NCBI RefSeq assembly: GCF_009914055.1
Contig: NZ_CP028271.1
Span: 3,906,001 to 3,970,000, forward strand
Source: Mixta intestinalis
Lineage (GTDB): Bacteria > Pseudomonadota > Gammaproteobacteria > Enterobacterales > Enterobacteriaceae
Direction of reading: 5' to 3'
Length of the DNA stretch: 64,000 nucleotides
In this document: positions 56,001-64,000 of the stretch, in pieces
Numbering within the stretch: position 1 is the first letter of the stretch
How the letters are laid out: the number at the start of each line of letters is the position of its first letter
Position numbers and translations under genes: made by a program
Notes under the pieces: model-generated
The model's database searches: none
What the model was told of the DNA's origin: nothing
The model's input: the letters and a program-made list of their open reading frames with translations, nothing else

Positions 56001-56485
56001 ATGAAGATAATCGGCGTGCCACCATCGGCGTAAACAGCATGCTGTGGCATTACCAGAAAGATCTCAGCGACTACGCTTTTGGGCAGGGCGGCTATTACAG
56101 CCCGCAGCAATATTTCTCGCTGGCGGTGCCGCTGAACTATCGGCAGCGCACGGAAAACTGGTCTTTCGACGTTGGTGGATCTGTTTCCTGGTCGCGTTCC
56201 AAAACGCGCGCGCAGCAGCGTTACCCGGTCTGGCCTGGCTACCAAACTGGTCCGAGCGATTCTTCCGCAGACAGCTCTGGCAGCGGCTTTGGCTATACGC
56301 TTCGCGCCGCAGTGGAACGCCGTCTCACCGCTCACTGGACACTGGGTGCGGCGGTCGATATTCAGCAGGCGAAGGATTATACCCCCAGCCATGGTCTGAT
56401 TTATGCCCGCTACTCGCTGGCAGGCTGGGAAGGCGATCTTAACCTGCCGCCGCAGCCGCTGGTGCCTTACGCCGACTTCAAATAA
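52991..56485 (+). CDS. bcsC: Cellulose export outer-membrane protein BcsC
   Basis: A 1164-residue protein (E. coli 1157) that carries cellulose across the periplasm and outer membrane. It has a signal peptide cut near residue 25 (STALAAEE), a long TPR superhelix (about 30-780; repeats such as GDADLLGAMGQAQARANN and ALIGLGDVAQARKDRAGAEQ), and the C-terminal BCSC beta-barrel domain (about 820-1164). Its start overlaps bcsZ by 13 nt. Confidence 0.96.
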   Translation: MQKLRLRCLSLLLPGLMSLGSTALAAEETAAPREVAPVAWLLEQVRVGEATNKYDLVTQAIYRLEKIAPDNPEVIAAQLRLALHQGDQAKAQQFMARLKQTAPDAPATREAQAALLLVSPEGRQQLQQARLLATSGHVPEARAAWDKLFNGNFPSVDIALEYWSLVARIDGQRPAALANLQALDRRYPGNVGVRMQLARLQYQNDNPSLATDELKTLADNPAGRDRAAELWLSNIQAQPVTPQSVAQLRDYLDTFTSGDARSNGEQELARQQKMLADPAYQTRLRGLALVDNGDGATAIPALQAALKLNPGDADLLGAMGQAQARANNRAGAVRYLEQAIQAGQQSTSVGKWQSLLQTNRYWLAIESGDKALAKGDVTGAEQHYQQARALDNSDSYALIGLGDVAQARKDRAGAEQLFRRAWQLDRTNSTAVRRLVGLYQQQSPQKALAFINGLNGEQQRALGSTLSSLRGDVLHAEADVLAQQGKWAQAVEKYRQAQQDAPDDVWLNYRLAGALRNAGEPQQADALMAAMARRLPDDPAQVYAYSLWLSGSDRADEALRQLNRLPQARWNQNMRELADRLQQDKVYAQADALRQAGNTSAATALLNQLPASPRRDLTLADWALAEGYPQQALEGYQRLLVQDRQNQDAALGQIEALVALNRKAEARNALNALPTGSGEASLNVGRRQALAWQSVDETAHARQLYQQLKPRAQQESPSQTSALVFRDAARLEAQQQPALALMDYRQAMVSSGITPALPKNNLLFTRLMRNQPDDDWLKRGIRSDAADLYQRQETTLMLEQDYSRNKGTGGISDLTAHTTMLQLETPLASGKSFVRVDRVEVSAGTFSTVNGRYSEVFGTCADNGTGCDRDVKQRQEGIAPGIGWQNERWSADFGTSPMGFEVVNWVGGLSWNTDVKDIGLTFTASRRPISSSLLAYAGARDPSPQGERSWGGVVATGGSVGLSYDRGGAHGVWADLSAHQITGKNVADNSRERLMAGYYYKWINEDNRRATIGVNSMLWHYQKDLSDYAFGQGGYYSPQQYFSLAVPLNYRQRTENWSFDVGGSVSWSRSKTRAQQRYPVWPGYQTGPSDSSADSSGSGFGYTLRAAVERRLTAHWTLGAAVDIQQAKDYTPSHGLIYARYSLAGWEGDLNLPPQPLVPYADFK

Positions 56486-56598
56486 CGATCAATCGGTTTA
56501 CCACCGACACTATCTTTACTTAAAAATCAGCAACCATGAGATATACTCCTGGTTGCTTTTATCGTTATTGCCCGCTTTCCGGGGTCTGGAGAATAGCT

Positions 56599-58614
56599 TT
56601 GCGCGTTAGTCGGTCACTTACGATCAAGCAGATGGCAACGGTTTCTGGCGTTGCGGTGGTGACCATCTGTATTTTTATCGTCATCCAGCTCTTCCACTTT
56701 GTGCAGCAGCGCAGAACGGACTACGCCCAGCAGATGGAGAATATTGCGCATACGGTACGCCAGCCGCTCTCCGAGGCGGTACTACGCGCCGATATTCCTG
56801 AGGCCGAACGCATCCTCAATGCTTTAAAACCCGCCGGGATCCTGACGCGCGCTGACGTGGTCCTGCCGAATGCTTTCCAGGCGTTGCATACCGATTTTGA
56901 TAACGAAAGGCCGGTGCCGCGGCTGATTGCCCGGCTGTTTGAGCTACCGGTACAGATTACCGTGCCGCTCTATTCAGTGCAGAGCGCCGCCTCGCCCAAG
57001 CCGCTGGCCTATCTGGTATTGCAGGCGGACTCCTGGCGCGTCTATCAGTTTATCCTCAGCACCATCTCCACTATGCTGACAACCTATTTGCTGTTGGCAC
57101 TGATCCTTTCCGTCGCCATCAGCTGGTGCATCAACCGTCTGGTGATCCATCCGCTGCGTGATATCGCCGGTACGTTACAGGATCTGCCGCCGCAGGATAT
57201 CCTGACCCATAAGCTGCCGCTGCCGAAGCTGCATCATGACGATGAGATCGGCATGCTGATCCGCAGTTATAACCGTAACCAGCAGGTGCTGGAATCGGTG
57301 CATGATGAGATGAGCCGCCTGACGACTCATTACGCCCTGACCGATCTGCCCAACCGCACATTGTTTCTGGCGCTGCTGGAACAGCATCTGAAAGCCGCCG
57401 CTCACAGCGGGCCGTTCAGCGTGATCGTGGTACGTATTGAAACACTATTAGAGGCGAACGGCGTGCTGACGGAGGAGCAGCGCGATACGCTGACCCTGAC
57501 GCTGCTGGAAAAAATACGCGCAGTGATTGAAGAACGTACCGTGGTCGGTCAGCTGGGCGTCAGCGATTTCGCGCTGCTGGTGAAGAAAGCCAACAATCCG
57601 TTCCGCGCCTATCGGCTGGCACGTAATCTGATGAATCGCCTGAATCAGCCGGTCAGCCTGCAACAGGTGCAGTTGCGCCCGACGCTCAGCATTGGCATCG
57701 CCCAACGTGATGCCATGGAGTTGAGCGCGCCGGAGCTGCTGGGGCGGGCGGTTTCTGCCATGATGTCGGCACGGCATCAGGGAAAAAACCAGATTCTGTT
57801 CTTCGATCCGCAGCTTACCGAGCGGGCGCAGCGCCGCCTGACGCAGGAGCACGATATTCTGCAGGGGCTGGAACAGGAGCAGTTTGCGCTATTTCTCCAG
57901 CCACAAATTAATATGGCCAGCGGCGAGCTGGTTGGTGCGGAAGCGCTGTTGCGTATGCGTCAACCCGATGGCAGCTACAGCCTGCCGGAGGAGCTGATCG
58001 CCAACGCGGAAGAGATCGGCGTGATTAGCGCGCTGGGGCGCTGGGCGCTGGAAGAGGCGTGCCGCGTGCTGGCGGGCTGGCAGAAGCGCGGCATCCTGTT
58101 ACCGCTGAACGTTAATATCTCCGCTTTACAGCTGCGCGAGTCGGGCACCGTCTGGCATTTACAGGAGTTGCTGGAGCGTCATCGAATTCGTCCCGGCAGT
58201 CTGGTACTGGAGCTGACGGAAACCGCGCAGATTGGCGATGCCGCTCAGGCAAAAAGCCTGCTTGGCGCGCTACAGGAAGCGGGCGTGGCGGTGGCACTGG
58301 ATGATTTCGGCACCGGCTACGCCAACCTCAGCTACCTGCATCAGTTCCGATCGCTGCCGATCAGCAAGCTAAAGATGGATCGCAGCTTTGTTTCAATGCT
58401 GCCCGATGATGACTCCATGGTCAGGATCGTGGCGGCAATTGCGGAAATTACTGATCTGGGCGTGATTGCCGAAGGCGTGGAAACCGAAGCGCAACGCGAC
58501 TGGCTGCTGGCGCGCGGTATTACTATCGGCCAGGGCTACCTGTTCGATGGCCCGCTTTCCCTGGCCGATTTCGAGAAGTGGCTGGCAACCATTCCCTGCT
58601 CATCTGACCTCTGA
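56599..58614 (+). CDS. pdeK: Membrane c-di-GMP phosphodiesterase PdeK/YhjK (HmsP-type)
   Basis: Two membrane spans flank a periplasmic sensor (about residues 35-150), then HAMP, a GGDEF domain whose motif has decayed to GVSDF (near 318), and an EAL domain with intact GAEALLRM (near 448), DDFGTGYANLSYL (near 566) and EGVETEAQ. It should therefore degrade c-di-GMP, not make it. I chose TTG 56599 (MRVSRSLTIKQM, GGAG 7 nt upstream), giving 671 residues; an ATG at 56536 is open but has no ribosome site. It sits between bcsC and dctA as in E. coli. Confidence 0.92.
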   Translation: MRVSRSLTIKQMATVSGVAVVTICIFIVIQLFHFVQQRRTDYAQQMENIAHTVRQPLSEAVLRADIPEAERILNALKPAGILTRADVVLPNAFQALHTDFDNERPVPRLIARLFELPVQITVPLYSVQSAASPKPLAYLVLQADSWRVYQFILSTISTMLTTYLLLALILSVAISWCINRLVIHPLRDIAGTLQDLPPQDILTHKLPLPKLHHDDEIGMLIRSYNRNQQVLESVHDEMSRLTTHYALTDLPNRTLFLALLEQHLKAAAHSGPFSVIVVRIETLLEANGVLTEEQRDTLTLTLLEKIRAVIEERTVVGQLGVSDFALLVKKANNPFRAYRLARNLMNRLNQPVSLQQVQLRPTLSIGIAQRDAMELSAPELLGRAVSAMMSARHQGKNQILFFDPQLTERAQRRLTQEHDILQGLEQEQFALFLQPQINMASGELVGAEALLRMRQPDGSYSLPEELIANAEEIGVISALGRWALEEACRVLAGWQKRGILLPLNVNISALQLRESGTVWHLQELLERHRIRPGSLVLELTETAQIGDAAQAKSLLGALQEAGVAVALDDFGTGYANLSYLHQFRSLPISKLKMDRSFVSMLPDDDSMVRIVAAIAEITDLGVIAEGVETEAQRDWLLARGITIGQGYLFDGPLSLADFEKWLATIPCSSDL

Positions 58615-58948
58615 AAACCCTATGTATGGCGTCAGATCTGACGATCTGTACGCCTTTTTCTGCCCTACCATCTGATGATTTCAGCAGCGCGTTATCGCGC
58701 TTCTGTAGCGTTAACTTTCCCGTATTTCCCCCTGTTTTGATAATGAAAATCTTTGCAGTCAGCGTCTTATCTTGAGTTTTAGTTATGGTTAAAGGCACTG
58801 AAGCGTTTCAGTTCATAAATTGTGCTTATGCCCCGCAGAAACAGAAATGGATTATATCAATCTTGTTAATGCAGTGTTATTTTTGTGCAACCTTTTGTTG
58901 ATGATAATAGCTATCGCTGGACCCTACGCCGTCAACGGATACGATTCT
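58615..58948. other. pdeK-dctA intergenic region
   Basis: No gene supported. It contains a small GC hairpin, AGCGCG/CGCGCT around TTAT (58686-58701). The dctA frame is open back to 58820, but the extension is not conserved. The dctA promoter was not identified. Confidence 0.4.
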
Positions 58949-60235
58949 ATGAAAACCTCGTTGTTCAAAAGTCTTTATTTTCAAGTGATTACTGCAATCG
59001 CTATCGGCATTCTGCTTGGTCACTTTTATCCGGAACTGGGCGCTCAGATGAAGCCGCTGGGCGATGCCTTTGTAAAGCTGATTAAAATGATTATCGCCCC
59101 GGTAATTTTCTGTACGGTGGTGACCGGTATCGCCGGTATGGAAAGCATGAAGGCGGTAGGGCGCACCGGTGCGGTCGCGCTGCTCTATTTTGAGGTTGTC
59201 AGTACTATTGCCCTCATTATCGGGCTGATCGTCGTTAACGTTCTTCAGCCAGGCGCGGGAATGAACGTCGACCCTAATACGCTGGATGCCAAAGCCGTGG
59301 CCGTGTATGCCCAGCAGGCGGAGCAGCAGGGGGTAGTGGCTTTTCTGATGGATATTATCCCCGGTAGTGTCATCGGCGCTTTTGCCAGCGGCAATATCTT
59401 GCAGGTACTGCTGTTTGCCATACTGTTTGGCTTCGCGCTGCATCGTCTGGGCGATAAAGGCACGTTAATTTTCAACGTCATTGAAAATTTCGCAAAGGTC
59501 ATTTTCGGTATCATCAATATGATTATGCGCCTTGCTCCCATCGGCGCTTTTGGCGCGATGGCTTTTACTATCGGTAAATATGGTGTCGGTTCGCTGGTGC
59601 AGTTGGGCCAGCTAATTATCTGCTTCTATATCACCTGTATTCTGTTTGTGGTGGTGGTATTGGGCACGATTGCCCGCGTTACCGGCTTCAATATCTTTAA
59701 ATTTATCGCCTACATCAAAGAAGAGCTGTTGATTGTGCTTGGCACTTCGTCTTCTGAGTCTGCGCTGCCGCGTATGCTGGATAAGATGGAAAAGCTGGGT
59801 TGTAAAAAATCGGTGGTAGGCCTGGTGATTCCGACCGGCTATTCCTTCAACCTTGACGGCACCTCTATCTACCTGACGATGGCGGCGGTATTTATCGCGC
59901 AGGCCACCAACAGCCATATGGATATTGTGCATCAGATAACGCTACTGGTAGTGCTGTTGCTCTCCTCAAAAGGTGCGGCGGGCGTTACCGGCAGCGGTTT
60001 TATCGTGCTGGCAGCCTCGCTATCGGCGGTAGGCCATCTGCCGGTAGCCGGGCTGGCACTGATTCTTGGCATTGACCGTTTTATGTCGGAAGCGCGAGCA
60101 CTGACTAACCTTGTAGGTAATGGCGTAGCGACGATTGTTGTTGCGAAGCGGGTTGGTCAGCTGGATGAACAGCAGCTGAACGATACGCTCTCTCCAGCCA
60201 AAAAAGCGAAAAAGCTATCGGAGACCACTCGCTGA
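58949..60235 (+). CDS. dctA: C4-dicarboxylate transporter DctA
   Basis: Sodium- or proton-coupled importer of succinate, fumarate and malate, in the inner membrane (DAACS family). It has 428 residues as in E. coli, starting MKTSLFKSLYFQVITAIAIG. The family signatures are the serine-rich LGTSSSESALPRML and GYSFNLDGTSIYLTMAAVFIAQA, with DRFMSEARALTNLVGN in the substrate site. GGA about 10 nt upstream is a modest ribosome site; conservation decides the start. Confidence 0.97.
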   Translation: MKTSLFKSLYFQVITAIAIGILLGHFYPELGAQMKPLGDAFVKLIKMIIAPVIFCTVVTGIAGMESMKAVGRTGAVALLYFEVVSTIALIIGLIVVNVLQPGAGMNVDPNTLDAKAVAVYAQQAEQQGVVAFLMDIIPGSVIGAFASGNILQVLLFAILFGFALHRLGDKGTLIFNVIENFAKVIFGIINMIMRLAPIGAFGAMAFTIGKYGVGSLVQLGQLIICFYITCILFVVVVLGTIARVTGFNIFKFIAYIKEELLIVLGTSSSESALPRMLDKMEKLGCKKSVVGLVIPTGYSFNLDGTSIYLTMAAVFIAQATNSHMDIVHQITLLVVLLLSSKGAAGVTGSGFIVLAASLSAVGHLPVAGLALILGIDRFMSEARALTNLVGNGVATIVVAKRVGQLDEQQLNDTLSPAKKAKKLSETTR

Positions 60236-60273
60236 TAGCATGATGGCCGCAGTAGATTTTGCCCTTTAACGAG

Positions 60274-60302
60274 GCGTCGTCTGAAAACAGACGACGCTTT
60301 TT
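60274..60302 (+). terminator. Intrinsic terminator of dctA
   Basis: GCGTCGTCTG (60274-60283) pairs with CAGACGACGC (60288-60297) around AAAA, followed by five T. Confidence 0.95.
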
Positions 60303-60728
60303 CACGTTATGCCTTCTGACCAAAATTCCTTTCTTTATTGTCAGATTTCGGGCGAGCCTGAAGCTGATAAAAATATCCCGGCTCTCCTTTTTGTCGATTT
60401 GCACGTGTTATAACCAGTTTCTGATGGGAAAATTCGTTAAAATTATAAAACTTTGCAAAAAAACGTTATCTGCGCTTGCCGTTGCTTGCCCTTCCTCCAG
60501 GCATTTGCATAATAAAGCCCACAAAGACTGTGTAAGGTCACAAGCTGCCACGTGCGCAGGCAAAAACACGGTTAAATTTCTTTTTATATGATATTTCACT
60601 TCGTTGGGTGACAACCTTGTTTTTGCGTGGTCTAACTGCGGTACGCCCGCCGTGCGTTATCATCAGGACGATAACGCCTGACTATCGCGCGTCATCAATA
60701 AGACTAAGTGGGTAATTTAGGGGTTCAC
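60303..60728. other. dctA-yhjJ intergenic region
   Basis: No supported gene; an open frame that crosses the dctA terminator is rejected. A perfect inverted repeat, GCGTTATC (60654-60661) with GATAACGC (60670-60677), lies 52 nt before the yhjJ start and may be an operator. AGGGG at 60719-60723 is the yhjJ ribosome site. Confidence 0.45.
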
Positions 60729-62291
60729 ATGCAGGGCACCAGAATTCGACTTTTAGTTGGTGGGCTGCTGCTGGCGGCCGTTAGCGGCACGTTGCAGGCT
60801 GAAACACTCCAACCCGATCCCGCCTGGCAGCAGGGAAAATTAGATAACGGCTTTAAGTGGCAGGTGCTCAGTACGCCACAGCGTCCCAGCGATCGCGTGG
60901 AAATCCGCCTGATGGTGAATACCGGTTCGCTGATGGAAAACGCCCAACAGACCGGCTTTAGCCACCTGCTTCCTCGCCTGGCAATGGTGCATAACACCGA
61001 GCTGGATCCGGCGCAGCAGCGTGCGCTCTGGCAGCAGGCGATGGACCCAGGCCGCCCGTTGCCGCCCGCCATCACCTCCTATGAATTTACGCAATACAAC
61101 CTTAGCCTGCCGAATAACCGCCCCGATCTGTTAAAGGATGCGCTGGCCTGGCTCGCCGCCACGGCGGGCAAAATGACCATTAATGAGCAGGTCGTTAACA
61201 CCGCGCTGAACTCTTACGATCCAGGGGCCAGCTGGCCACCTAATCCTCACGATGTCTGGTGGCGCTATCGTCTAAAAGGCTCAACGCTGCTGGGGCACGA
61301 TCCAGCTGAAGCGCCGAAGGCACCGGTAGATGTTAAGCAGCTCGACAGTTTCTATAAGCAATGGTATACGCCGGATGCGATGACGCTGTTTGTCGTGGGC
61401 AATATCGACAGCCGCGCGCTCAGCGAACAGATTAATAAAGCATTTTCACCGCTGGAAGGACGGCGTGAAACCCCTGCGCCCGTTCCCACTCTGACGCCGT
61501 TGTCCACGCAGCCGGTGGTGCTGGTCAATCCGGCGCTGAAGCAGGATCGCCTGTCGCTGATATGGGATACGCCCTGGCAACCGATCCGTGAATCACAACA
61601 TCTGATCCGTTACTGGCAGAGTGACCTGGCGCGTGAAGCGCTGTTCTGGCATGTGCAGCGCGCGCTGTCCGACAGCAAGGCGCAGGGCGTTCAGGTAGGC
61701 TTCGACTGTCGCGTGCTCTATCAGCGCGCGCAGTGCGCGATCAGCGTGGATTCGAGCGCGGAAACGCTGGAAAAGAATATGCTGTTGATTGCGCGTGAGC
61801 TGGCAAACGTGCGTGATAACGGCCTGCCACAGATGGAATTTGATGCGCTGATGGCGCAGAAAACCACCGAGCTGAACAAACTGTTCGCCACCTATGCACG
61901 CACCGATACCGATGTGCTGATGAGCCAGCGTCTGCGTTCGCAGCAGAATGCGGTAGTGGATATCGCGCCGGAGCAGTATCAAAAATTCCGGCAGGATTTC
62001 CTCAATAGCCTGACGCTAACGGCGCTGAATCAGGAACTGCGTCAGCAGCTTTCACAGGAGCTGACTATGGTATTAATGCAGCCGCAGGGCGAGCCGGAAG
62101 CAAATATCCAGGCACTGCATGACAGCTGGCAAAAAATTATGGCACCGCTGCCTGCGCCGGTAGTGGCTACGCCGGAAGAGGGCAAACCGAGGTTTCTGAT
62201 ATTCCTGCGCCGCAGTCCTGAAATGGGGCGGGTCAGAGAAAACATTATCGCTCTGACCCGCTCCTGTCCGGTGCTTTTCTTACCGATGTAA
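60729..62291 (+). CDS. yhjJ: M16 peptidase-like protein YhjJ, altered C-terminus
   Basis: Periplasmic member of the M16 zinc peptidase family with a signal peptide (cut near LQAE). The zinc motif HxxEH is replaced by HLLPR, so it is probably not a peptidase, as in E. coli YhjJ (498 residues). Start at 60729 has AGGGG 5 nt upstream. After about residue 486 the frame leaves the family sequence: in another frame the DNA reads EVSDIPAPQS then TGA at 62219-62221, matching the E. coli end. One missing base near 62187-62191 would explain it. The current frame instead continues through a hairpin to 62291, adding about 23 residues. Confidence 0.9.
   Translation: MQGTRIRLLVGGLLLAAVSGTLQAETLQPDPAWQQGKLDNGFKWQVLSTPQRPSDRVEIRLMVNTGSLMENAQQTGFSHLLPRLAMVHNTELDPAQQRALWQQAMDPGRPLPPAITSYEFTQYNLSLPNNRPDLLKDALAWLAATAGKMTINEQVVNTALNSYDPGASWPPNPHDVWWRYRLKGSTLLGHDPAEAPKAPVDVKQLDSFYKQWYTPDAMTLFVVGNIDSRALSEQINKAFSPLEGRRETPAPVPTLTPLSTQPVVLVNPALKQDRLSLIWDTPWQPIRESQHLIRYWQSDLAREALFWHVQRALSDSKAQGVQVGFDCRVLYQRAQCAISVDSSAETLEKNMLLIARELANVRDNGLPQMEFDALMAQKTTELNKLFATYARTDTDVLMSQRLRSQQNAVVDIAPEQYQKFRQDFLNSLTLTALNQELRQQLSQELTMVLMQPQGEPEANIQALHDSWQKIMAPLPAPVVATPEEGKPRFLIFLRRSPEMGRVRENIIALTRSCPVLFLPM
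62228..62261. terminator. Hairpin at the natural end of yhjJ
   Basis: A perfect 11-bp stem, GCGGGTCAGAG (62228-62238) with CTCTGACCCGC (62251-62261), starts 7 nt after the expected TGA. There is no clean T-run. It lies between convergent genes. Confidence 0.65.
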
Positions 62292-62328
62292 GCGCACACT
62301 TACTGCATTGCTGTGGCTGTCAGCATAA

Positions 62329-63219
62329 TTAACCTGCGGGGATAGCGGTTTTCTGCGCTCGCAGCCATTCGGTTACCAACATCGGCCAGCTCGCCAGCGG
62401 GGAGTCAGCCAGGTTGCGCATGCCGAAGCCGTGACCGCCACGTTCATAGAAGTGCAGCTCTACCGGTACTTTCTGCTCACGCAGCGCGCTGAAGAAGGCC
62501 ATGCTGTGGGTTACCGGCACGCTTTCATCGTCTACCGCATGAATCAACAGCACTGGCGGCGTTTGTGGGCTGACGCGCGTTTCCAGTGAATAAGCCTCAA
62601 CGGTCTTATTATCTGGCCAGTCGCCCAGTAACCGCTGGCGTGATGTTGCGTGCGCCATACCGTCGCGCATGGTGATCACCGGATAGACCAGCACCAGCGC
62701 ATCGGGGCGCGGTGACAGGTTGTCGATATCATCCTGCGGTGGATAAAGCTTTTCCGTAAAACGTGTGCCGAGGCTGGCCGCTACGTAACCGCCAGCGGAA
62801 AAGCCAAGCATTACAACGCGTTTACCGTTAAGTCCGCGAGCAGCGCGCTCGCGCAACAGGCGCACCGCACGCTGGGCATCTGCCAGCGGCGCATCGGCCC
62901 CCTCATGATGGCCGTCAGCGGGCAGGCGGTAGGTCATCACCGCTAAGGTGTAGCCCATGGCGGTAAAAAAGGTTGCCAGCGAACTCCCTTCTTTATCGAT
63001 CATAATGCGCGTAAAGCTGCCGCCCGGTGCTACCAGCAGCGTGGTGCCGTTCGATTCTTCCGGATACCAGACGGCGAGTTCAGGGCAGCGAACGCCTGAG
63101 GCCGCGCGGTTATAAGGTTCGAACTCTTTTGCTAAGTCGATAATTTGCGGCCTGGCGGAAGACTGGCTGGCGCCAGGCGCATCGCCGTGCGGCCATAGAT
63201 TGAAAATATCTGCTTTCAT
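62329..63219 (-). CDS. Alpha/beta hydrolase (BD-FAE / acetyl-esterase type)
   Basis: A 296-residue cytoplasmic alpha/beta hydrolase. The oxyanion region is LLVAPGGSFTRIM, the nucleophile serine lies in GFSAGGYVAAS, the acid in HAVDDESVPVTHS and the histidine in ERGGHGFGM, so the catalytic triad is complete. The fold is close to esterases that remove acetyl or other short acyl groups from sugars. The exact substrate cannot be read from the sequence. No signal peptide is present. It is convergent with yhjJ. Confidence 0.85.
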   Translation of the reverse strand: MKADIFNLWPHGDAPGASQSSARPQIIDLAKEFEPYNRAASGVRCPELAVWYPEESNGTTLLVAPGGSFTRIMIDKEGSSLATFFTAMGYTLAVMTYRLPADGHHEGADAPLADAQRAVRLLRERAARGLNGKRVVMLGFSAGGYVAASLGTRFTEKLYPPQDDIDNLSPRPDALVLVYPVITMRDGMAHATSRQRLLGDWPDNKTVEAYSLETRVSPQTPPVLLIHAVDDESVPVTHSMAFFSALREQKVPVELHFYERGGHGFGMRNLADSPLASWPMLVTEWLRAQKTAIPAG

Positions 63220-63571
63220 AACCTGTCCTGATAAACGTGATGGTTAAAGGCCAGCGCCGCCGCAAAAGGATAAAAACCAGGCGGCCTTTATTTATCATTG
63301 GCGGTGATGGCGCTGCGCGTCCAGCGTTTCCTGGTGGCAAAAAAGCATTTCAGATTTAGCCTGGCGGCAAAAAAAGCGATTTGAATTAGGAGATAAACAT
63401 CAGCATTGTTGTTGATTTTTATCGTAAGAAACAGTCAGGCTTAGTACCAGCAACAGTGGGAAAACCAGAACATTTTATGGTTAATAAGATAAATAAGAGA
63501 AACAGTAAGATTAATAAGGCGGTACGCCCTAAAGCGTCCGCCCTGTAGAGATGATGTGAATGTTTACTAAC
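63220..63571. other. Intergenic region between the GST and hydrolase genes
   Basis: No gene seen. A hairpin at 63518-63542 (GGCGG and ACGC with GCGT and CCGCC, one bulged T) could end the GST transcript on the minus strand, but lacks a good T-run. The rest is AT-rich with no recognised site. Confidence 0.4.
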
Positions 63572-64000
63572 TTAGTGTAGTCCGCTGCGGAGTTCATCCC
63601 AGGAGATCATAACGTGTTCCTGATAAGCCGGACGCTGTGTTAAGCGCTGATAATAGTTTTCCAGCGCAGGCAATATCGGACGGGTAATATCCAGCGTGTA
63701 GTAGCGATAAAGCAGCGTGCCGAACATAATATCCGCTACCGTCAGGCTGTCGCCTGCCAGATAATCGTGCTGTGCCAGCCGATCGTCGGCAATCTTCAGC
63801 AATTTCGCCAGATTATCTATCGCCAGCTTCACCGCCTGAATATCACGCTCTTCTTTTTGCATCACCATTGGCCAGAAGATGGGACGGATAAAGGCCACGT
63901 AGACGCTGGATTTTGCCCATTCCGCCCAGATATCTACCTCCGCGCGCGCCAGCGGTTCATGGGGCCAAAATTCTTCGTTGCCGTAGCGGCTGGCCAGGTA
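63572..64000 (-). CDS. Glutathione S-transferase family protein (5' end cut by window)
   Basis: The C-terminal 142 residues of a GST-fold protein; the frame is open to the window edge and the thioredoxin-like N-domain lies outside. The visible part starts YLASRYGNEEFWPHEPLARA and has the helical-domain signature AGDSLTVADIMFGTLLYRYY, whose Asp is the conserved N-capping residue of GSTs. Subfamily and substrate cannot be judged without the N-terminus. Confidence 0.88.
   Translation of the reverse strand, partial: YLASRYGNEEFWPHEPLARAEVDIWAEWAKSSVYVAFIRPIFWPMVMQKEERDIQAVKLAIDNLAKLLKIADDRLAQHDYLAGDSLTVADIMFGTLLYRYYTLDITRPILPALENYYQRLTQRPAYQEHVMISWDELRSGLH

Noticed and set aside
58820..58948. 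43-residue hydrophobic N-terminal extension of DctA
   Set aside because: The family begins at MKTSLFKS; the extension is not conserved and has no ribosome site.
60259..60591. 110-codon frame after dctA
   Set aside because: It runs through the dctA terminator and has no ribosome site.
1..64000. CRISPR array, IS element, prophage or integrase-bearing island
   Set aside because: I found no regular direct repeats, transposase or integrase motifs; the AT-rich peptide island lacks visible attachment repeats.

Overview
The window looks like chromosome from a member of the Enterobacterales, most likely Erwiniaceae (Pantoea, Mixta or Erwinia type). This is inference from close protein resemblance to Escherichia coli families and from gene order; I could not run a search. 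Several blocks follow E. coli order (xyl-wecH-glyQS; yiaF-yiaG; eptB-proK-dppABCDF-bcs-pdeK-dctA-yhjJ), but with a block of selAB, formate dehydrogenase, sodA and mannitol genes between them. I see no phage, transposon, IS element, rRNA or CRISPR array. About 57 protein genes and one tRNA are supported.

Layout. 1-5.7 kb: xylose uptake and catabolism (xylG partial, xylF, divergent xylAB) around a CRP-type site. 5.7-10 kb: wecH and glyQS. 10-20.7 kb: a seven-gene minus-strand run, fdoG-fdoH-fdoI-fdhE-yibF-selA-selB, with fdhD divergent. Its catalytic subunit FdoG has a TGT cysteine codon where the E. coli protein has selenocysteine, although the selenocysteine genes selA and selB end the same run. 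20.7-22.7 kb: an AT-rich accessory stretch with two small genes whose products have canonical double-glycine leaders and matching Pro/Glu tails. This is the strongest candidate for something undescribed. 22.7-24.9 kb: sodA, a VirK/YbjX-type gene and yibL. 24.9-29.2 kb: mtlADR with four CRP-type sites upstream. 29.2-32.4 kb: yiaF, yiaG, a small HD hydrolase of the SpoT/MESH1 type divergent from an OhrR-like repressor, and ohr.

32.6-41 kb: eptB (lipopolysaccharide phosphoethanolamine transferase), tRNA-Pro(CGG) with promoter and terminator, and the dppABCDF dipeptide transporter. 41-62.3 kb: the cellulose region. A soluble CZB-domain chemoreceptor-like protein is followed by bcsGFE (minus) and bcsRQABZC (plus), then the c-di-GMP phosphodiesterase gene pdeK, dctA and yhjJ. 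bcsA carries a one-base insertion that splits the cellulose synthase into two frames. yhjJ has a one-base frame change near its end that carries the reading frame past its likely stop and through a hairpin. Each could be a real mutation or an assembly error. 62.3-64 kb: an alpha/beta hydrolase and a glutathione S-transferase cut by the window edge.

How the parts work together: sugar and acid uptake and catabolism (xyl, mtl, dctA, dpp), respiratory formate oxidation (fdo with fdhD and fdhE), envelope modification (wecH, eptB, bcsG), oxidative-stress defence (sodA, ohr) and biofilm cellulose (bcs, pdeK).
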